In this document: positions 9,926 to 18,643 of the stretch, one piece after another
Numbering within the stretch: the stretch's first letter is position 1
Layout of the letters: the number at the start of each line of letters is the position of its first letter
DNA from: Mesonia algae
GTDB taxonomy: Bacteria; Bacteroidota; Bacteroidia; Flavobacteriales; Flavobacteriaceae
Direction of reading: 5' to 3'
Assembly (NCBI RefSeq): GCF_003253545.1
Contig: NZ_QKYV01000003.1
Span: 62,001 to 126,000, forward strand
Length of the DNA: 64,000 nt
Position numbers and translations under genes: made by a program
The notes under the pieces: generated by a model
What the model was told of the DNA's origin: nothing
The model's database searches: none
What the model saw: only the letters and a program-made list of their open reading frames with translations

Positions 9926-9955
9926 TAAATCTAAACTTTATATGTGAAATTTCAA
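9926..9955 (-). promoter_or_regulatory. Candidate hppA promoter
   Basis: On the minus strand TTG is followed after 19 bases by TAGATTTA, one base away from the Bacteroidota -7 consensus TAnnTTTG. It sits 23 bases upstream of the hppA ATG. The rest of the 211-base gap to ppa holds only AT-rich sequence and the ppa terminator. Confidence 0.35.
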
Positions 9956-10057
9956 TGTAATTAATAATGATTTTTACTTATAAGTAATCAATTCACATCA
10001 AAAACAAACTTCTGCTATCAAATTAATAACCCGATCTAAACAATTTAATTTAAAAGC

Positions 10058-10090
10058 AAAAAAAAAGCAACACTTTAAAAGTGTTGCTTT
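10058..10090 (-). terminator. Intrinsic terminator downstream of ppa
   Basis: A 10-bp perfect stem (AAAGCAACAC / GTGTTGCTTT) with a seven-base loop is followed by a long T-run on the minus strand, about 25 bases past the ppa stop. Confidence 0.88.
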
Positions 10091-10114
10091 ATATATAACT
10101 GTGGATCAAATAAA

Positions 10115-10624
10115 TTATTTGATACTTACTTCTTCTCTTGGGATATCGCTATCTTCATATCGTTTGATACATTGGTTAACGATGTCTTTTGCTTCTTTAG
10201 CATCTCCCCATCCACCAACATCAACTTTCTTTTCTTCTAAGTCTTTATATACTTGAAAGAAATGCTCAATTTCTTTAATACGGTGTGGGTTTAACTCATT
10301 TAAATCGTTATATCTATTCCATATTGGATCGCTAACAGGTACACAGATAATTTTTTCATCTGGACCTTTTTCATCGGCCATATGAAAAACACCAATTGGT
10401 TTTACCTCTATCACACAACCAGGAAAAGTAGGTTCTGTTACCAATACCAATACATCTAAAGGATCTCCGTCTAAAGCTAAAGTTTCTGGAACAAAACCGT
10501 AGTCTGCAGGATACATCATTGAAGAAAAAATCATTCTATCGTAACGAATCTTTTTGAACTCAAAATCGTATTCGTATTTATTTCTACTTCCTTTAGGAAT
10601 TTCTACTAAAACATCAAATGTCAT
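10115..10624 (-). CDS. ppa: Soluble inorganic pyrophosphatase (family I)
   Basis: A 169-residue cytoplasmic enzyme that hydrolyses pyrophosphate and pulls biosynthetic reactions forward. Family I motifs are present: EIPKGSRNKYEYD near the N-terminus, DGDPLDVLVL (the metal-binding aspartates, near residue 59), and later K/D residues around ADEKGPDEK. Length is normal for bacterial family I enzymes. Together with hppA the cell has both a dissipative and an energy-conserving route for pyrophosphate side by side. A perfect -7 box lies about 40 bases upstream. Confidence 0.96.
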   Translation of the reverse strand: MTFDVLVEIPKGSRNKYEYDFEFKKIRYDRMIFSSMMYPADYGFVPETLALDGDPLDVLVLVTEPTFPGCVIEVKPIGVFHMADEKGPDEKIICVPVSDPIWNRYNDLNELNPHRIKEIEHFFQVYKDLEEKKVDVGGWGDAKEAKDIVNQCIKRYEDSDIPREEVSIK

Positions 10625-10664
10625 TATACTTATTGTATTAATTATTTCTCAAAAAACAAGATTG

Positions 10665-10672
10665 CAAATTTA
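10665..10672 (-). promoter_or_regulatory. ppa promoter -7 box
   Basis: On the minus strand the octamer TAAATTTG is a perfect match to TAnnTTTG, 40 bases upstream of the ppa ATG. A clear TTG at -33 is not visible, as that position falls near the stop codon of the DUF5686 gene. Confidence 0.5.
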
Positions 10673-10700
10673 ATAAATATCCTTGAATGAGCACTTTATT

Positions 10701-13196
10701 TTAGAAATAAAATCCGAATGAGCCAGTTACTCCAAAACTTCTTGCTCCTGGATTGTCAAAATAGTTTCCACGAAAGTGAGCATCTATACGAAATACTTTA
10801 AAGATATTGCCTACTCCCACACTATAAGACCAGTAAACTTGTTCACTTGGAGCGAATAAAACGGGATTGGAAGTAGAGGCATTTAATAACTGATTTTCTT
10901 CAGAAATATCACCAATTACTCCGCGAATAGAAACAATTTCTCTTAAATTCCAGTCTCTTACGATGGGGATTCTACTAAAAAACCTTCCGTTGAAGTTATG
11001 TTCTATATGCAAACTGGTGTAAGAATCGGTTACAAATTCATAGAAATCTAATAAAGGAAAGGTTCCGAAAATGGAAAATAAGGTTTGGTTTCCTGGCACT
11101 ACATTTAGTAAACCTAAAGGTACTTCTCCAAAGGTTTTCCCAGCTTCAAAGGTTGAAGTTAGTTTACCAAAACCACCTACTTGCCAAGGTTGTCTGTAGA
11201 AAAATTGTACTCGTTTATAATCAAAGTCACTATCGATAAGATCTTTAACACCTAGGGAATAATTAAAGAAAAGACGAGCAAAATCACCGTCGTTTATAAT
11301 TGTTCTATCTACTCCGTAGCCTGAGGTTTTTCTTCCAGGAGAATAACTTAAGATGGTAGAGATCTCGGTTTGAGTAATCTCGTTAGTGGTTTGTGTTCTT
11401 GCTTCATCTGTAAAATAAGCTAAGCTAAACTGATCTGAAGCCGATTTAAGCGTTCGGTAAGACCCACCTATTCTTATGTTAAAATTTTTAAGAGGCTCTA
11501 ATTCAAAAGAAACGGTAGATAAATTAATATCGGTTAGACTGGTATTAGAACCCACCGTTATTAAAGAAGATGATGCAAGACTTCTTCCCAACACATCGTT
11601 GGTATTGGTTAAACTTGCTCCTAATTGCTCTATATCCCTGCGGTTTCCTCCTGAAACAATGAGTCGCGACCTTCTATCTAAAAGCCATTTTCCTGCGATA
11701 CCATATTTAAATTTATCGTCTTTAAAACCATATGCGGTATAACCTTCAATACGCCAAGGATCATTTCTGCTAAAATAGGTTCTTCCTCCCATTCTTACCC
11801 TAATACCTTCTACATCATTATAACCGAAGGTTGAGAATATGGGTCCGAAATCAAAATTATCAAACTCTATATAACCTGATGCTAGTACACTTCCTATATT
11901 ATACAATCGTTTAAAAGCTTTTACTGTTTTTAAAGTGTCGAGCATGGTATACACCTGCTTCTCATCTTTATTTAAACCTTCTAATCTATTGTTATCCCAA
12001 AAGGTACTGTCTCGATCATATACATACTCCTGATAAGGGTCTGCCCTTTCCTTATAGAATGCCGAGCCTTTTTCTATATCAAATTTATAATCGTCGTAAA
12101 GAGTGGTTCTCTTACCGTACACTCCGCGAGATTCTTGCTTTTTATTAAAAGCAAAATCAGACATAAAATGATCTCTTGTAATTAAGAACACAGAGTCATT
12201 TAAAACTTTAAAATCTTGCTCTATATAGATTTCTTTTACCCAGTTAATATTAGCGCTTTTAGTAACCTGAAGTTTAATATTCTTAATCGCCCACGTAGTA
12301 TCGTTTACCCAAAAGTCCCCTTTAAACGTAAGTTCATTTTTACGCCTTGGGTAATAGACAATTTTGTAACACCATTTGTTATCGATAAAAGTACTATCTG
12401 CCAGCACATAATTATAATTATCTACTCCTGTTGTACTTAACGGGCTTACAAAGCTTTTATCGAAAAATTTCAAGTAATTATCATATACATTATAGTCGGC
12501 ATACAAGTCTTTAATAAAAGCAATAAGGGTTTGATTGTCACTAAATCCTGAGTTTTTATTCCCTAAAAGAACTTCTTTCTCTTCATTAAGATTATTATCT
12601 CCATATACCTTATAAACAGCTTCATTTATAAAAATAGGTAGATATGTTTTTCCGGTAACGGTATTGGTATCGGTCTGATCAAAAATAAATTCCATCCCAT
12701 TAAAAATTCTACTATTTACTAGTGAACTATCAATGGTATTTAAATCAAATTCTTGTTTCTCGTATTTTTTAAATTGGTATTGATCAAATTTTTTAACCCC
12801 GTTTTCGCGTCTATTTTCCCAGATTTTTTTTAAAATATCTATCGCAGGGTTATTTTTTTTAGAAGTTTTTCCTTGATAAATAACGACTTCAGATAAGGCA
12901 TTCTCTTCCTCTTCTAAAATGATTTCCATTTTATAAGTCGTTGAACTTTCTAAATCAATCTTTTTAGATTTAAAACCAATGAATGAAAACACTACGCTTT
13001 TGTAGGATTTATCTGACTGTATATAGTAACTACCATCATCGTTCGTAATCGTACCTTCAGATGAATTAGAAAATACGACGTTAACAAAAGGAATGGGATC
13101 ACCATTAGTGTCTTTTACGTAACCTCCAATTTTGGTTTGCGCGTAACCAATAGAGCCTAGAAATAATAGTGTAAGAAGTAAAAAGTTAAATTTCAT
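10701..13196 (-). CDS. DUF5686 outer-membrane protein with CarboxypepD_reg-like domain
   Basis: An 831-residue protein with a signal peptide ending at GYAQ (about residue 19). A carboxypeptidase-regulatory-like beta-sandwich follows (about 22-105: GGYVKDTNGDPIPFVNV, then FSFIGFKSKKI). A long DUF5686 region runs to a C-terminus ending in an aromatic residue (GSFGFYF), as expected for an outer-membrane beta-barrel. The family resembles TonB-dependent receptors in its N-terminal domain but has no plug motif. Function is unknown. The ATG lies only a few bases behind the pdhB terminator, which leaves little room for its own promoter and is odd. Confidence 0.88.
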   Translation of the reverse strand: MKFNFLLLTLLFLGSIGYAQTKIGGYVKDTNGDPIPFVNVVFSNSSEGTITNDDGSYYIQSDKSYKSVVFSFIGFKSKKIDLESSTTYKMEIILEEEENALSEVVIYQGKTSKKNNPAIDILKKIWENRRENGVKKFDQYQFKKYEKQEFDLNTIDSSLVNSRIFNGMEFIFDQTDTNTVTGKTYLPIFINEAVYKVYGDNNLNEEKEVLLGNKNSGFSDNQTLIAFIKDLYADYNVYDNYLKFFDKSFVSPLSTTGVDNYNYVLADSTFIDNKWCYKIVYYPRRKNELTFKGDFWVNDTTWAIKNIKLQVTKSANINWVKEIYIEQDFKVLNDSVFLITRDHFMSDFAFNKKQESRGVYGKRTTLYDDYKFDIEKGSAFYKERADPYQEYVYDRDSTFWDNNRLEGLNKDEKQVYTMLDTLKTVKAFKRLYNIGSVLASGYIEFDNFDFGPIFSTFGYNDVEGIRVRMGGRTYFSRNDPWRIEGYTAYGFKDDKFKYGIAGKWLLDRRSRLIVSGGNRRDIEQLGASLTNTNDVLGRSLASSSLITVGSNTSLTDINLSTVSFELEPLKNFNIRIGGSYRTLKSASDQFSLAYFTDEARTQTTNEITQTEISTILSYSPGRKTSGYGVDRTIINDGDFARLFFNYSLGVKDLIDSDFDYKRVQFFYRQPWQVGGFGKLTSTFEAGKTFGEVPLGLLNVVPGNQTLFSIFGTFPLLDFYEFVTDSYTSLHIEHNFNGRFFSRIPIVRDWNLREIVSIRGVIGDISEENQLLNASTSNPVLFAPSEQVYWSYSVGVGNIFKVFRIDAHFRGNYFDNPGARSFGVTGSFGFYF

Positions 13197-13199
13197 AAA

Positions 13200-13231
13200 T
13201 AAAAAAAGCCTTATCTAAAATGATAAGGCTT
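13200..13231 (-). terminator. Intrinsic terminator downstream of pdhB, abutting the next start codon
   Basis: A perfect 9-bp stem (AGCCTTATC / GATAAGGCT) with a six-base loop is followed on the minus strand by seven T residues. The DUF5686 ATG at 13196 begins four bases after the T-run. The hairpin could therefore be an attenuator for the downstream gene. Confidence 0.85.
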
Positions 13232-13250
13232 CAAATATAGGAGTATAATT

Positions 13251-14228
13251 TTATTTATACATTACCTTTTTTACAGCTTTAACAACATCTTCACTATTTG
13301 GCAACCATTCTTTTAAAAGAACAGGTGAATATGGCGCAGGTGTATCTGCCGTATTAATTTTTAATATAGGAGCATCTAAAAAGTCAAATGCTTGTTCTTG
13401 TACTTGGTAAGAAAGCTCTGTAGAAACATTTCCAAAAGGCCAAGCCTCCTCTAATATCACTAATCTATTAGTTTTCTTTACGGAAGCAATTACAGTTTCA
13501 TAATCTAATGGTCTTACTGTTCTTAGATCAATAATTTCACAAGAGATTCCTTCTTCTTCTAATTTTTCCGCAGCAGCGTAAGCTTCTTTAATAATTTTTC
13601 CAAAAGATACGATTGTCACATCTTCTCCTTCTCTTTTTATATCTGCTTTTCCTATTGGAATGGTATACTCTTCTTCTGGCACTTCACCTTTATCCCCATA
13701 CATTTGCTCACTCTCCATAAAAATCACTGGATCTTCATCTCGTATAGCTGACTTTAATAATCCTTTTGCATCATAAGGATTTGAAGGAACGATAACTTTT
13801 AAACCAGGACAGTTTGCATACCAACTCTCAAAAGCCTGTGAGTGCGTAGCTCCTAATTGTCCCGCCGAAGCAGTTGGTCCTCTAAAAACAATAGGACAAT
13901 TAAATTGCCCTCCAGACATTTGTCTAATTTTAGCAGCGTTATTTATGATTTGATCTATTCCTACTAAAGAGAAATTAAATGTCATAAACTCTACGATAGG
14001 ACGAGTTCCCACTAAGGTAGAACCCACTCCAATACCACTAAATCCAGCTTCAGATATAGGGGTATCTATCACCCTTTCTGGCCCAAACTCATCTAACATG
14101 CCTTTAGATGCTTTGTAAGCTCCATTATATTCAGCAACTTCTTCACCCATTAAATAAACGGCTTCGTCTTGACGCATTTCTTCGCTCATCGCTTCGCAAA
14201 CCGCCTCTCTAAATTGAATTGTCCTCAT
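13251..14228 (-). CDS. pdhB: Pyruvate dehydrogenase E1 component, beta subunit
   Basis: A 325-residue transketolase-like subunit that, with the alpha subunit, decarboxylates pyruvate using thiamine diphosphate. Typical motifs are MGEEVAEYNGAYKASKGM, DTPISEAGFSGIGVG, IVFRGPTASAGQLGATHSQ and the C-terminal RTVRPLDYETV. Length is normal. Two-subunit E1 is usual in Bacteroidota; the alpha subunit and E2 genes are not in the window. Branched-chain or acetoin dehydrogenase beta subunits are alternatives, but MGEEVAEYNGAYK favours pyruvate. Confidence 0.93.
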   Translation of the reverse strand: MRTIQFREAVCEAMSEEMRQDEAVYLMGEEVAEYNGAYKASKGMLDEFGPERVIDTPISEAGFSGIGVGSTLVGTRPIVEFMTFNFSLVGIDQIINNAAKIRQMSGGQFNCPIVFRGPTASAGQLGATHSQAFESWYANCPGLKVIVPSNPYDAKGLLKSAIRDEDPVIFMESEQMYGDKGEVPEEEYTIPIGKADIKREGEDVTIVSFGKIIKEAYAAAEKLEEEGISCEIIDLRTVRPLDYETVIASVKKTNRLVILEEAWPFGNVSTELSYQVQEQAFDFLDAPILKINTADTPAPYSPVLLKEWLPNSEDVVKAVKKVMYK

Positions 14229-14267
14229 GATAACTGTTATCTATAATTTTTAACCAACGCAAAAGTA
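14229..14267 (-). promoter_or_regulatory. pdhB upstream region: -7 box and palindrome
   Basis: On the minus strand TACTTTTG (14260-14267) is a perfect TAnnTTTG match about 31 bases before the pdhB ATG. Between it and the start codon lies a perfect 13-base palindrome, GATAACTGTTATC (14229-14241), directly against the ATG. It could be an operator or a small leader hairpin. Confidence 0.45.
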
Positions 14268-14345
14268 AACATTCACATGTCTAAATACTATAACTTTTCA
14301 GGAAAAAATTATTATGCAAGCATAGTATTTTTAAGTATATTTTAT

Positions 14346-14353
14346 TATATTCG
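14346..14353 (+). promoter_or_regulatory. Candidate etfB promoter -7 box
   Basis: TATATTCG matches TAnnTTTG at all but one position and lies 40 bases upstream of the etfB ATG, in the 165-base divergent gap shared with pdhB. No convincing TTG is visible at -33. Confidence 0.35.
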
Positions 14354-14393
14354 CAGTACATTTTTTAAATAGCACAAAAAAACTATAGAACAC

Positions 14394-15140
14394 ATGAAAA
14401 TATTAGTCTGTATAAGTCACGTACCAGATACCACATCAAAAATAAATTTTACAGATGGGGATACCAAGTTTGACACCAATGGCGTTCAGTTTGTAATTAA
14501 CCCTAATGACGAGTTTGGACTAACTCGTGCAATGTGGTTCAAAGAAAAACAAGGAGCCAGTGTAGATGTCGTAAATGTTGGAGGCGCTGAAACTGAACCT
14601 ACTTTAAGAAAGGCACTTGCTATTGGAGCAGACAATGCCATTAGAGTAAATACTGAAGCTAAAGATGGTTTTCAAGTAGCTAAAGAATTAGCTAAAGTAG
14701 CCAAAGATGGTAATTACGATTTAGTCATTGCAGGTAGAGAATCTATTGATTATAACGGAGGAATGGTACCAGGAATGATGGCAAAGATCTTAGGTGCTAA
14801 TTTTGTAAACACTTGTGTAAGCTTAGAAGTTGACGGAGATAAAGCTACCGCTATTAGAGAAATAGACGGAGGTAAAGAAACACTTACAGCAAGTCTACCA
14901 TTAGTAATTGGAGGACAAAAAGGATTAGTAGAAGAAAGCGATCTTAAAATCCCAAATATGAGAGGGATTATGATGGCAAGAAAAAAGCCTTTAAATGTAG
15001 TTGAACCTTCAAATGCTGAAGCTTTTACTTCTTCTGAAAAATTTGAAAAACCAGCTCCTAAAGGAGATGTAAAATTAGTTAGCGAAGATAATCTTGACGA
15101 ATTAATTAACTTATTACATAACGAAGCAAAAGTAATTTAA
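14394..15140 (+). CDS. etfB: Electron transfer flavoprotein, beta subunit
   Basis: A 248-residue cytoplasmic protein that forms a heterodimer with EtfA and carries electrons from acyl-CoA and other flavin dehydrogenases to the respiratory chain. The N-terminal ICISHVPDTTSKI, the NPNDEFGLTRA segment, the AGRESIDYNGGMVPGMMA segment and the GLVEESDLKIPNMRGIMMA signature are all present. Length is normal. It is followed after 51 bases by etfA on the same strand. Confidence 0.96.
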   Translation: MKILVCISHVPDTTSKINFTDGDTKFDTNGVQFVINPNDEFGLTRAMWFKEKQGASVDVVNVGGAETEPTLRKALAIGADNAIRVNTEAKDGFQVAKELAKVAKDGNYDLVIAGRESIDYNGGMVPGMMAKILGANFVNTCVSLEVDGDKATAIREIDGGKETLTASLPLVIGGQKGLVEESDLKIPNMRGIMMARKKPLNVVEPSNAEAFTSSEKFEKPAPKGDVKLVSEDNLDELINLLHNEAKVI

Positions 15141-15191
15141 GCTTTTGAAATTGTTAAATCAGTTAATTTTATAAACTCTAAAAATAAAAAC

Positions 15192-16160
15192 ATGTCAGTT
15201 TTAGTATATATAGAATCCGAAAACGGAAAATTTAAAAAAGCCTCTTACGAAGCTGCTTCATACGCAAAAGGAGTTGCAGATCAATTAGGCACAACAGTTA
15301 CCGCAATAAGTATTAATGCAAATGATAACGCATCTTTAGGAAACTATGGAGTTTCTAAAGTATTAAATGTGGCTAATGATAAATTAGCTAAATTTAATGC
15401 CGAAGCCTATGCAGATGCTATCGCTCAAGCTGCAAAAAATGAAGATGCAAAAGTAGTGGTTATCGGTCAAACGGCTAACGACAAATATATCGCTCCAATT
15501 TTGGCAGTAGATCTAGAAGCAGGTTACGCTTCTAATGTGGTAGAATTACCAAGCAGCACAGCGCCTTTTCAAGTAAAAAGAACTGCTTTTACTAACAAAG
15601 CTTTTAATGTAACTAACATTTCTACAGATGTAAAAGTTATTGGGGTTTCTAAAAATGCTTACGGCTTGGTAGAAAACAATACAGAAGCTTCTATAGAAGA
15701 CTTCGCTCCTACTTTAGCCGATGGAGATTTTACGGTAAACGTAGAGTCTGTTGATAAAGCAAAAGATAAAGTTACTATTGCAGATGCAGAGATAGTAGTT
15801 TCTGGTGGTAGAGGATTAAAAGGTCCTGAAAACTGGGGAATGATAGAAGACCTTGCTGAAACTCTTGGTGCTGCAACTGCATGCTCTAAACCTGTAAGTG
15901 ATATGGGGTGGAGACCACATAGCGAACACGTAGGGCAAACAGGAAAACCAGTTGCTTCTAACTTATATATTGCTGTGGGTATCTCTGGAGCCATCCAACA
16001 TTTAGCTGGTATTAATGCTTCAAAAACTAAAGTTGTCATCAATAACGATCCAGAAGCTCCTTTTTTTAAAGCAGCAGATTATGGAATTGTAGGTGATGCT
16101 TTTGAAGTCTTACCAAAGCTTACAGAAAAATTAAAAGAATTTAAGGCGAATAACGCATAA
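15192..16160 (+). CDS. etfA: Electron transfer flavoprotein, alpha subunit
   Basis: A 322-residue partner of EtfB. The C-terminal FAD-binding domain is clear: VVSGGRGLKGPENW near residue 200, SDMGWRPHSEHVGQTGK, YIAVGISGAIQHLAG and NNDPEAPFFKAADYGIVGD. The N-terminal domain is less conserved, as usual. The gene pair probably forms one transcript, closed by a strong terminator after etfA. Confidence 0.96.
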   Translation: MSVLVYIESENGKFKKASYEAASYAKGVADQLGTTVTAISINANDNASLGNYGVSKVLNVANDKLAKFNAEAYADAIAQAAKNEDAKVVVIGQTANDKYIAPILAVDLEAGYASNVVELPSSTAPFQVKRTAFTNKAFNVTNISTDVKVIGVSKNAYGLVENNTEASIEDFAPTLADGDFTVNVESVDKAKDKVTIADAEIVVSGGRGLKGPENWGMIEDLAETLGAATACSKPVSDMGWRPHSEHVGQTGKPVASNLYIAVGISGAIQHLAGINASKTKVVINNDPEAPFFKAADYGIVGDAFEVLPKLTEKLKEFKANNA

Positions 16161-16190
16161 TTTTTATAAATTGTGCCCCTAATTTATAGG

Positions 16191-16231
16191 GCGGTCTAAA
16201 TATGTAATGTCCTTATTTAGACCGCTTTTTT
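16191..16231 (+). terminator. Intrinsic terminator after etfBA
   Basis: A perfect 12-bp stem (GCGGTCTAAATA / TATTTAGACCGC) with an 11-base loop is followed by TTTTTT. It lies 30 bases downstream of the etfA stop. Confidence 0.92.
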
Positions 16232-16257
16232 ATTTATTATTTTTGATTTTTTGATGT

Positions 16258-16887
16258 ATGAGTTTAGTGCGTTTAACGATTAAAGGAATTTCTTACAGCC
16301 AAACCCAAAATGGAGCTTACGCCTTATTGCTAAGTGAAATGGAAGGCCAAAGACAACTTCCCATAGTCATCGGTGCTTTTGAAGCACAATCTATTGCGAT
16401 TGCTTTAGAAAAAGACATAAGACCTCCACGACCCTTAACTCACGATCTTTTTAAAAGCTTTTCAGATCGCTTTTCAATTCAAGTGAAACAAGTGATTATT
16501 CATAAGTTGGTAGATGGGGTTTTCTATTCTAGCCTTATTTGCGAACGTGATAAAATAGAGGAAATTATCGACGCTAGAACCAGCGATGCTATTGCATTAG
16601 CACTACGTTTTAACGCGCCTATTTTTACCTATCAAAACATTCTTGAAAAAGCTGGGATCTATCTTAAAACCGATGAGAAAGAAGATGAAGATGATCCTTT
16701 ACAAGAAACTCAATTGATGATCAATAAAGAATTTGATGAAGAAGATTTGGGTGAGGATAGTTCTTCTAAAAGTGAAACTCCTAAAAAATCAATTCAAGAC
16801 TTAGAAAAGGAATTAGAAAAAGCTGTGAATAAAGAAGATTATGAAGAAGCAGCAAGGTTAAGAGATGAAATCTCAAAAAGAAAATAA
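16258..16887 (+). CDS. Bifunctional nuclease family protein (DUF151) with C-terminal UVR motif
   Basis: A 209-residue protein. Residues 1-135 match the DUF151/bifunctional nuclease domain (LPIVIGAFEAQSIAIALE, RPLTHDLF, ARTSDAIALALRF). An acidic linker follows, and a UvrB/UvrC-type motif ends the protein (about 176-209: DLEKELEKAVNKEDYEEAA). The UVR motif mediates protein contacts in UvrB, UvrC and Clp-related proteins. The domain combination is common in Bacteroidota; its role is uncertain. The downstream NupC gene starts four bases after this stop. Confidence 0.9.
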   Translation: MSLVRLTIKGISYSQTQNGAYALLLSEMEGQRQLPIVIGAFEAQSIAIALEKDIRPPRPLTHDLFKSFSDRFSIQVKQVIIHKLVDGVFYSSLICERDKIEEIIDARTSDAIALALRFNAPIFTYQNILEKAGIYLKTDEKEDEDDPLQETQLMINKEFDEEDLGEDSSSKSETPKKSIQDLEKELEKAVNKEDYEEAARLRDEISKRK

Positions 16888-16891
16888 TTTT

Positions 16892-18574
16892 ATGAAAAGA
16901 CAGTTACAAATTATTTTCTTCTTTTCTATGATTAGTTTAGGCTTCGTAAATGCTCAAACTATAGAAAAAGACTGGAAAATTGAGAGTTCTCAAACTACAT
17001 CATTAGATTTTGATGAACTTAACCTCCAGAGCGGAGTTTTTCAATACAGCTTTAAAGACAGTATTTCCGCTAAGGGAAATTACCTTCTACAAAATAAATT
17101 ATTACTTTTTTTTTACGATCAGCCACAAGACAGTATTCGTAAATTTAAGATTTCTACGCTCACAGATTCTACACTTACTTTAATCGAAAATGAGAAAGAA
17201 ATACAGCTTTCTCAAGTAAATTCTGTAGCCAAAGAAACCTTATTACTTCCTACGAAGAATATTATAAAAAGTAAAGGCTTTACCTTTCAAAGTTTTTGGC
17301 GCGGAGCCTTAGGGATGTTCTCTTTATTAGTGATCGCATTCTTACTAAGCAGCAACCGCAAAGCCATTAATTGGAAAACGGTTGGTGTTGGACTTGGGGC
17401 TCAACTTCTCTTAGCTTATGGAGTCTTAAGAGTTTATTGGGTACAAGTAGCTTTTGAATTTGTAGGAAAAATATTTGTCAAAATATTAGATTTTACCGCT
17501 GCGGGGAGTGAGTTTTTACTTGGCGGAATGATGGATGTAGAAAGCTTTGGCTTTATATTCTTATTTCAAGTATTACCTACTGTTATTTTCTTTTCCGCAT
17601 TAACTTCTATACTATTTTATTTAGGAGTCATTCAAGTGGTTGTTAAGGGGCTGGCTTGGGTGCTTACCAAGTTGATGGGCATCTCTGGGGCAGAAAGCTT
17701 AAGTGTTGCTGGAAACATTTTTTTAGGACAAACTGAAGCTCCATTAATGATTAAAGCTTATTTAGAGCGAATGACCAAATCTGAAATTCTTTTGGTGATG
17801 GTTGGTGGTATGGCTACCGTAGCTGGTGGAGTTTTAGCAGCCTACATTGGTTTCTTAGGTGGCGATGATCCTGTTGTTCGATTAGAGTTTGCGAAACATT
17901 TATTAGCAGCATCTGTCATGGCTGCACCTGGCGCTATTATTATATCTAAAATATTATATCCTCAGCAGGAAAAAATCAATACAAGTGTAGAAGTTTCAGA
18001 AGAGAAAATAGGAACTAATATCTTAGATGCTATCGCTAATGGAACTACCGAAGGTCTTAAACTAGCTGCAAACGTTGGGGCTATGCTACTGGTTTTTGTA
18101 GCCCTCATCGCTATGATTAATTATGGTTTTGCTAAAATTGGAGATTGGACTTACCTTAACGGATTTTTAGCCGAAAACACCCCCTACCAAAGTTTTTCTA
18201 TTGAAGCTATTTTAGGAACCGTTTTCGCTCCTCTTATGTGGTTAGTAGGTGTGGCCACCGAAGATATGATGCTTATGGGACAACTCTTAGGAATTAAACT
18301 TGCCGCAAGCGAATTTGTAGGTTACATTCAATTAGCCGAATTAAAAGATCCTGCAACAGCATTAAGCCTTACTTATGAGAAATCAATAATAATGGCTACC
18401 TATATGTTATGCGGATTTGCCAATTTTGCTTCTATTGGGATTCAATTAGGAGGTATTGGCTCTTTAGCACCAGGACAACGTAAAACACTATCTAAATTTG
18501 GTTTAAAAGCTGTGATTGGAGGAACGTTAGCTTCATTACTTTCAGCCACTATCGCTGGGATGATTATTGGATAG
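16892..18574 (+). CDS. NupC/CNT-family nucleoside transporter with N-terminal extracytoplasmic domain
   Basis: A 560-residue protein. Residues 1-22 look like a signal peptide (ending VNAQ). Residues 23-130 form a beta-rich hydrophilic domain, and a CNT transporter with about 8-10 membrane segments begins near residue 133. CNT signatures are visible: the ISGAESLSVAGNIFLGQTEAP segment, which binds nucleoside and cation, and ATYMLCGFANFASIGIQLGG near the C-terminus. Classical NupC is about 400 residues, so the N-terminal domain is an addition. Start 16892 is chosen because it begins the signal peptide; an in-frame ATG at 16865 overlaps the upstream gene. Confidence 0.9.
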   Translation: MKRQLQIIFFFSMISLGFVNAQTIEKDWKIESSQTTSLDFDELNLQSGVFQYSFKDSISAKGNYLLQNKLLLFFYDQPQDSIRKFKISTLTDSTLTLIENEKEIQLSQVNSVAKETLLLPTKNIIKSKGFTFQSFWRGALGMFSLLVIAFLLSSNRKAINWKTVGVGLGAQLLLAYGVLRVYWVQVAFEFVGKIFVKILDFTAAGSEFLLGGMMDVESFGFIFLFQVLPTVIFFSALTSILFYLGVIQVVVKGLAWVLTKLMGISGAESLSVAGNIFLGQTEAPLMIKAYLERMTKSEILLVMVGGMATVAGGVLAAYIGFLGGDDPVVRLEFAKHLLAASVMAAPGAIIISKILYPQQEKINTSVEVSEEKIGTNILDAIANGTTEGLKLAANVGAMLLVFVALIAMINYGFAKIGDWTYLNGFLAENTPYQSFSIEAILGTVFAPLMWLVGVATEDMMLMGQLLGIKLAASEFVGYIQLAELKDPATALSLTYEKSIIMATYMLCGFANFASIGIQLGGIGSLAPGQRKTLSKFGLKAVIGGTLASLLSATIAGMIIG

Positions 18575-18586
18575 ATATCTCATTAA

Positions 18587-18626
18587 AAAAGCTTGCAATT
18601 AAAAATATTAAATGCAAGCTTTTCTT
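18587..18626. terminator. Bidirectional hairpin terminator
   Basis: Arms AAAAGCTTGCA and TGCAAGCTTTT form a perfect 11-bp stem between the convergent nucleoside transporter and OMP genes. A- and T-rich flanks suit both directions. Confidence 0.85.
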
Positions 18627-18643
18627 TTAATTGAAAAATCTTT

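Noticed and set aside
15659-16042. 127-codon minus-strand open frame inside etfA
   Set aside because: Shadow of the conserved FAD-binding domain on the other strand.
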